Of a stretch of DNA of 64,000 nucleotides, positions 58,044 through 64,000 are shown piece after piece; the stretch's first letter is position 1, and the number at the start of each line of letters is the position of its first letter. This stretch comes from Ehretia macrophylla. Its lineage: Eukaryota; Streptophyta; Magnoliopsida; Boraginales; Ehretiaceae. A program made the translations under genes and the position numbers. Location of the stretch: NCBI GenBank assembly GCA_037974665.1, contig CM075778.1, positions 28,028,001 through 28,092,000 on the forward strand, read 5' to 3'. Under the pieces are notes generated by a model, which saw only the letters and a program-made list of their open reading frames with translations, searched no databases and was not told where the DNA came from.

Positions 58044-58563
58044 GATAGTTCGTTTAGTGCACTTTTCCCTCTTTTTGCTATCCTTGGTGACCTTGTAATC
58101 GGTTTGTTTAGTTTTTTGGGAAACTTTTGCCATTTTCTTGGCTTGTTGGATTCTCTTTATTTTTATTTTTATTTTAGAAATCTATGATTGCGATTTCTTT
58201 AGCCTTTTCCAGGTCTTTTTTCTTTGTACGTACGTTTTCTTTCATGCATGATTTTCTGTGTCAATTTGCTTGACTTTTAGTTTGTGTGATCACTTGGGCG
58301 CAATTACCAGTTGCTTTTTAGGCTATTTCACAACTTTACCGCTTATTGGTTTGTTTAAAGCTATAAACTCTTTAGTGATTTGGGAAGGTCAAGCCTTTAA
58401 GGCTTCTGACCTTGGGTCCTGTCTTAATGACTTTTGACCTGTTTTTGTTTTGCGACTCTCTTAATCTTTTTCCAATCTAAAAGTGCATTTGTAATGTTGA
58501 AATTCTATTAAAAATAAGGATAGGGGAAAACGTTGTATTTTATTGATAACTTTGATCATGTTT
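58044..58563. other. Gap between convergent pol and the antisense gene
   Basis: T-rich sequence with no frame. Both genes end toward it, so it may hold both 3' ends. No clear terminator motif is recognised. Confidence 0.45.
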
Positions 58564-61500
58564 TCATACAAAATACTTTTTAAGATGCTTGATATGCCAA
58601 GCATTCTTAAGCTCTCTCCCTTCTAGTTCAACTAATTTGGAAGTTCTTGGCATTATCTCCTTTACAATCCTGTAAGGGCCTTCCTAACGTGGCCCAAGTT
58701 TTGACTGGGTAGGATCAGGTCGGAAACATACTTTTCTTAAGATTAGGTCTCCTTTTTTTAAATGTCGGGGATGGATAAGCTTAGTATAGCTTCGTTTCAT
58801 GGCTCACTTACTTTCCAGCATTCTGATTAGACCTTTCAATCAGAATTCTTTTGCTAGGTCGAGGTTAGTCCTTAAGACCTGATTATTCATCTCGTCATCG
58901 AAGCTCAAAATTCTAGGGGTCGGGAAGCCTACCTCTATTGGTAGTACTGCCTTTGTCTCGAATGTTAGGCAGAAGAAAAATTTCCCCGTTACTGAGCTTG
59001 GGGTCGTCCTCATTGACTATAGCACTTCAGGGAGCATCTTGGCCCACAAGCCTTTGGCGTCCTCCACTTTTGTCCTCAATGCCTACAAAAGAGTTCGGTT
59101 AGTGACTTCAACTTGACCATTGATCTGTGGATGAGCTACAGATGCAAATCTTAGTGATATGTCTAGTTTTTCACCATGATTTTTAAAGTAAGCACAATCA
59201 AATTAGGTGTCGTGGTCGGTGATCACAACCCGTGGGATCCTGAACCTACAGATAATGGATTTCCATAAAAACTTCCAAGCTACCTTGTTAGTTATGGTTG
59301 AGGTCGGCTCTGCTTCTACCCGTTTGGTGAAGTAGTCAACTGCCACAAAGATATATTTTTTCTGCCCAACGCTAATCGGGAGCTTTCATACGATGTCTAG
59401 CCCCCATTGAGCGAATAGCTAGGGACTGGTGATACTGGTCAGCTCAATTGCAGGCAGCCTTAGAATTTTTTAGAATCTTCGGCAAATATCACATCTCCGC
59501 ACAAAATCCCATATGTTGTCATGGATGGTAGGCCAGCAGTAGCCTTGTCTCAATATTAACCAGGCTAGAGCTCTTTGCCCTAGGTGATTTCTACATATCC
59601 CTTCGTGGTTTTCTTGAAGTACATATTTTCCTTCCTATTTGTCCACACACTTGTGTAGTGGCCATGTGAAGGATCTTTTATACAGTTGATCTCCAATTAA
59701 CGTAAATCGGGAAGCTTGCCGTTCGATTTTATTGGCTTTATTCCTGCCCTCAGGTGAAATCCCATGTTTGAGATATTGGATCAGAGATTGAGTCCAAAAT
59801 TTTCCTCGATTTATTACAGTGACGTGTTTGCTTTTATCTGAAATACTAGGCCTCTTGACCTCACCGAGCTGGACTATTGCTCTTTTCGCAGTGTTCAACA
59901 CCAGTCTAGAGAGTACGACTGCCCTTTCATTCTCTCATTGTGGGACTTAGGTTATACTAAAGCGGCTGAATCCTGAGATGAAGTCTTTGACCAAGAAAAA
60001 AATGCCGCCATAGTTGGTTAATTTGTTTCATAATCCCCGTGGACTTGGTGTGCTACCAGCTGTGAGTCTGTTTAGACATCTACAACTCTTACCCCCAGTG
60101 ACGTTGCGATTTTCAATCCTGCCACCAATGCCTCGTATTCCGTTTCATTATTTGAGGTAGGAAAATCAAACTTAAATGAGTACAACATCTCTTCTCCTTT
60201 GAGATTTACCAGTACCACTCCTGCCCCACTCCTTTGCTTACTAGAGAACCCGTCAACCTATATTCGCCAGGTTGGGTTTGCTTTTTTCCAAATTTTACCA
60301 TTGCATTCAACAATAAAGTTGGCGAGTGCTTGGGCTTTTATTGCTACCCGAGGCAAGTATTCAATGTCAAACTAACTCCGCTCAACTGCCCACTTCAGTA
60401 TCCTCCCCGATATTTCAGGTCGGCGCAAGACCTACCTTAGAGGTAGGTTTGTCATGACCCGGATTGGATGTGCATCAAATAAATGCTTTAACTTTCTTGA
60501 GACTGTTAGTAAGGCCAAGGTGACTTTTTTGATCTATGGGTACTTGACCTCTGCCCCTTGGAAGGCCTTGCTAATATAGTAAATTGGCTTCTGGGTCTTT
60601 CCCTTTTCTCGGACCATAGCTGCTGCTACCGCCTTAGTTGTTGTAGATAAATATGTGTAAAAGGGTTCGCCTTGCTCAGGTCGGGAGAATATAGGTGGGG
60701 TACTCAAGTACTCTTTTAGTCCTTCAAAAGCCCTTTGATACTCTTCAGTCCATCAAAAATCTTTTGGGTTCCTCAGTGCTTTGAACAGAGGGGCGCATTT
60801 GTCGACCGATTTTGCCATGAATCTGCTGAAGGCGGCTACCTTGACTACCAGAGATTGTATCTTCTTCACGCTTTGTGGAGGGGTCATCTCAAGGATGGCT
60901 TGTATCTTGTCTGGGTTAGCTCCAATACCTATATGGGTGATAATGTACCCTAGGAACTTTTCGGCTTTCACAACAAATGCGCATTTTTTCGGGTTCAGTT
61001 TGATTCCAAACCTCTTCATAGTCTCAAATGCTTCTGTTAAATCAGCAAGGTGGGTTTCTGCGCTTCAGCTTTTGATCACCATATCATCCACATAAACCTC
61101 CATGTTTAGCTCGATTTGATGCTTGAAAACTTGGTTCATTATCCTCTGGTAAGTTGCACCCGCATTTTTTAATCCAAAGGGCAGTATTGTATAACTATAA
61201 GTACCTCTATCGGCAATGAATGCAGGTTTCTCTTCATCTTCAGGGGCCATTTTGATCTGGTTATACCCCTTGAAAGCATCCATGAAGGACAACATTTCGT
61301 TACCCGAGATAGAATCTACCAGTTGATCTATTCGGGGCAGTAGGTAATAATCCTTCGGGCATGCTTTGTTGAGGTTGGTATAATCGACACACATACACTA
61401 TTGCCCCAAGGCTTTCTTTACCAGAACTACGTTGGCTAGCCAGGTCTAATATTGCACTTCCTGAATACGGCCAGCTTTCAGGAATTTTTCCACATCTTCT

Positions 61501-62200
61501 CTGATAGTTTGGCTTCTATCTGGGTGGAAGTTCCTCTGTTTCTATTTTACTGGCCTATGATTTGGGATTACATTCAAGCGATGAGTAATCACGTTTAGAT
61601 CTACCCCTATCATGTTAGAATAAGACCATGCAAAAATATTTTTATTTTTAGAAAGAAAATTAGTTATATATTATCTCATCGGCAGGGCCAGTTACTACCA
61701 ACCTGAATTGCCTTCCCTGGCTCGATCTTTATTTTGTCCAGCTCCTCCACTAGTACAGCTTTCCTTTCCTTCTCCTTCTTTTCTTTATTGCTTTCATCTT
61801 TTACTCCCTCCCACGGACTTGGGCTTCGGATCCTCAATGCTGCTGGATAGCATTCTTTGGCGGTTCTCTAGTCTCCTTGAACTACTGCTATTCTCCCAGG
61901 GGTTGGGAACTTCATCACTTAATGGTAGGTTGAGATGACCGCCTTAAGGTGATATAGAGCCAAGCGCCCTAGAATCCCATTATACATTGAGGGGTAGTCC
62001 ATTACCACAAATTCTACCATGATTTGAACTTGTCTACCCTCTAGTCCGATAGTGAGGGGGAACTTGATGTTGCCTTCGAGTTTGAATCCGTGACCAGTGA
62101 ATCCCATAAGTTCACCACGAAAAATGACAAGTTGTTCTCTGGGCAGTCCCATCCTTAGATAGGCGTCGTAGAACAGCATATCCGCTGAACTTTTGTATCA
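58564..62200 (-). pseudogene. pol: Element F pol: protease, RT, RNase H, integrase
   Basis: Read leftwards: the protease active site near 62180-62200 (DT then SSADMLF) contains a 1-base frameshift, followed by GLPREQLVIFRGELMGFTGH to 61919. RT (61640-60753) has CVDYTNLNKACPKDYYLLPR, LPFGLKNAGATYQRI, the YVDDMVIKS box and KLNPKKCAFVVKAEKFLGY. RNase H (about 60450-59950) has YEALVAGLKIATSLGV and TDSQLVAHQV. Integrase (59901-58564) has a zinc-finger-like RRCDIC, Asp in WGLDIV, Asp in ITDHDT and the Glu in NGQVEVTNRT, so its catalytic residues survive. It ends at HLKKYFV with the stop at 58564-58566. Many in-frame stops make it inactive. Confidence 0.88.
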
Positions 62201-63905
62201 ACCATTATTCATCGAACCTTGCATTTTTCAATCTGTTCTGTGATCACTAGGAGGTCGTCATGTGGGGTCTTTGCCCCTTCCAGGTCATAAGTCGATATAA
62301 TGAGTTCTTCATGAACCCTTGCCCTTTTTGGCGATGGCTTATCTCTACCAGATCTTACATAGGCCTTGTTTGCCCTCCTGCTTTCTTCTCTTGTTGTCGA
62401 TCCTCCTGTGATCATGTTAATATCTACCAGTCTTCCATCGGTCCTTCTAGGACTTCGTTCTCTTTCTCGGTCAGTCATTGGCTCAGGGTCTTGACCCCTC
62501 TTCGCTACGTAGTTGTCTAGCTTACCTCTTTGGATTAGGGTTTCAATCTCATTCTTCAAATTCTTGCATTCATTGGTCTTGTGACCATAATCATAGTGAA
62601 ATCAGCAAAACTTGTCCTTCCCTTTTTTTTGGGTTGGACCTCATTTGCACCGACCATTTAATATTGAGGTCAGGCCGGGCTTTAATTTCCATTAGTACTC
62701 CTGACCTAGGCATTTCCAGAGAGTATACTTGTCAAACCTGCTCTTGGGAGTTGAAGAGCTTGAAGCTGTGCCCGACCTAGGTCCCTTTCTGGAAGATCAT
62801 TCATCTTTTCTTCTGCCATGTGATGGTGCTGCTCGGATATAACTCTTCTCCTTTTGGTTCAGGTCCATCGCATCTTCCTTTGAAGTTATGTATTTCCTGG
62901 CCTTTTTCATCAAGTGATCCAGGTCTCTCGGTTCTTTTCTTGTGAGGAAGGAACAAAAGTGCCTGGACCTGGTTAGACCTTACTTGTAGGCTGCTATGGC
63001 TACTGCCTCTTCTAGACCTGAAATGTCTAGAGTAGCCTTGTTGAACCTTTCTGTGTATTGGCGGAGGGTCTCATCATTCCCTTGCTCCAGCCTGAAGAGG
63101 AAGGTGGTTGGTTTCGATGCCTTAGTGCTGCTAGTGAATCTGTTCAGAAAAATTTCAACCAAGTTAACATAACTTATAACTGAGTCTATAGGTAGAACCA
63201 TTTCCTCGCGGTATCATCAAGTGTGTCGGGGAATGCTTTGTTGCATTTAACTTCCTCATGAATTTCTTTAGAAAGCATGAGGTGGTCAAAACATTAGATG
63301 TAGTCCTTCGGATCTCTTGTCTTATAGCATATAGGTAGATTGGGCAGTTTGTATGTTGCCGTCGACACCTCCCATATCCTTCTCACAAACGGGTAAAATC
63401 CTTGCCCACTTACTGATCTTCTCAAATCTATAAGGATCCTTGCTAAATCGGCATCAGATCTTTCACTTTCTTGCCTTTGTGGCCTTTTTACTTCTCTACT
63501 GGACGAGCTGGTAGAATCTTCTCTCTTTTGTGCTTTTTATCTCGGCTCCTTACATCTAGGCGGGGCCTGGTAGACATTCTCTAAATGAGCTCTTTGCGAA
63601 GCTTGTTATGGGGTTGGTAGTTGTTCCCTAGCTAGCCTCTGTTCATGGATGAAGTTATCCATGGTTTGCTTCATGCCATAAACCAGCTAGGTAAGAGCTT
63701 GAATCTCAGCGCGAGATGCTGGCTCTTAAGCTGGTTGTTCAGCTTGAGTAGTCCCGGACGTTCCAATTGGGCTCGCTTCTGGCTGTGTGGCATTGTTGGT
63801 TGGAACTATGGTCTCCGGTATTGAAATTGCTCTAAGGAGTTGTTGTTCATGGTTATCGCGTGGTGGTAGATCGCTAGTGCTAGTATGGCTTCTTGCTTGA
63901 ACCAT
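62201..63905 (-). pseudogene. gag: Element F gag
   Basis: Starts at ATG 63903-63905, about 25 bp inside the PBS (VQARSHTSTSDLPPRDNHEQ), and meets TAA after TQAEQPA near 63730. The gag core is clear at 63201-62980 (FLFRLEQGNDETLRQYTERF, then NKATLDISGLEEAVAIAAYK), followed by a basic region at 62559-62209 (RERERSPRRTDGRLVDINMI) that leads into the protease, the usual Tat order. Stops and frameshifts separate the parts. Structural protein of the virus-like particle in family terms; non-functional here. Confidence 0.85.
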
Positions 63906-63930
63906 TGTTTTACTTAGTGGGAATCTTTAA

Positions 63931-63953
63931 TCGATTCCCACAGACGGCTCCAA
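63931..63953 (-). promoter_or_regulatory. Primer binding site of element F
   Basis: Minus strand TTGGAGCCGTCTGTGGGAA, two bases from the LTR end. Its position and sequence match the PBS class seen after Tat/Ogre-type LTRs. Confidence 0.7.
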
Positions 63954-63955
63954 CC

Positions 63956-64000
63956 TGTTAAGGTACAAATTTAGGTGCGGCTAAATTAGGAAAGTTTACT
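63956..64000 (-). repeat. 5' LTR of element F (inner end only)
   Basis: 45 bp starting TGTTAAGGTACAAATT (plus strand), matching 54945-54990 with a few changes. The remainder is outside the window. Confidence 0.8.

Larger units (their letters stand above)
54945..64000 (-). mobile_element. Element F: Tat-lineage Ty3/gypsy with an antisense gene (runs off the window)
   Basis: The left LTR (54945-55690) is the 3' LTR. At the right, 63956-64000 is the inner end of the 5' LTR: both begin (plus strand) with AAGTACAAATT or AGGTACAAATT followed by GTGCGGCTAAATTAG, allowing for small changes. The PBS (minus TTGGAGCCGTCTGTGGGAA) is of the type common after Tat/Ogre-group LTRs. gag and pol run leftwards (63905 to 58564), and an opposite-strand gene (55810-58043) lies between pol and the 3' LTR, an arrangement described for Tat-lineage elements. 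Decayed by stops and frameshifts. The outer 5' LTR and the right target site are outside the window. Confidence 0.88.

Overview
The window is plant nuclear DNA, probably from a eudicot. It is almost entirely transposable elements, most of them nested or decayed. The evidence is Ty1/copia and Ty3/gypsy LTR retrotransposons with plant initiator-Met-tRNA primer sites, a Tat-lineage gypsy element, a TRIM, hAT- and Harbinger-type MITEs, AT-rich spacers, and no bacterial operon architecture. I found no clearly intact host gene. The only host-like coding trace is a terminal exon on the minus strand, present twice (962-1327 and 8532-8897) inside a duplicated block, with premature stops in both copies.

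Layout. 1-1536 and 7173-9815 are two copies of one block. Between them lie a minus-strand solo-LTR-like element with a 31-bp-period palindrome array (1910-2824) and a TRIM with three terminal-repeat copies, a matching AAATA target duplication and a MITE inside it (2896-4601). 11453-18780 is a complete, young copia element: 496-bp LTRs with two differences, target duplication CTATA, one gag-pol frame with a single TAG. Its long leader carries three hairpins with one shared loop and several tRNA-like segments. 18781-24345 is AT-rich and holds a 42-bp perfect palindrome, a G-quadruplex-prone tract, T-rich tandem repeats and a Harbinger-like MITE.

24877-54412 is a nest of retroelements. Decayed copia A (plus strand) is split by copia B (minus strand, 25349-50548). 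B is split by a non-autonomous, LARD-like element C (minus, 28402-46182) and by a solo LTR E (46651-49058). C is split by a decayed chromovirus-like gypsy element D (plus, 34636-44573). Target duplications and resumed protein domains support each junction.

54945 to the window end is most of a Tat-lineage gypsy element F on the minus strand. Between its pol and its 3' LTR it carries an opposite-strand gene (55810-58043) resembling the plant 'putative gypsy-type transposon' (Transposase_28) family, apparently with GT-AG introns. Every retroelement protein here is broken by stops or frameshifts. The copia at 11453 is closest to intact, with one stop codon and no in-frame ATG at the start of gag. 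All family assignments come from reading motifs by eye; no database search was run.
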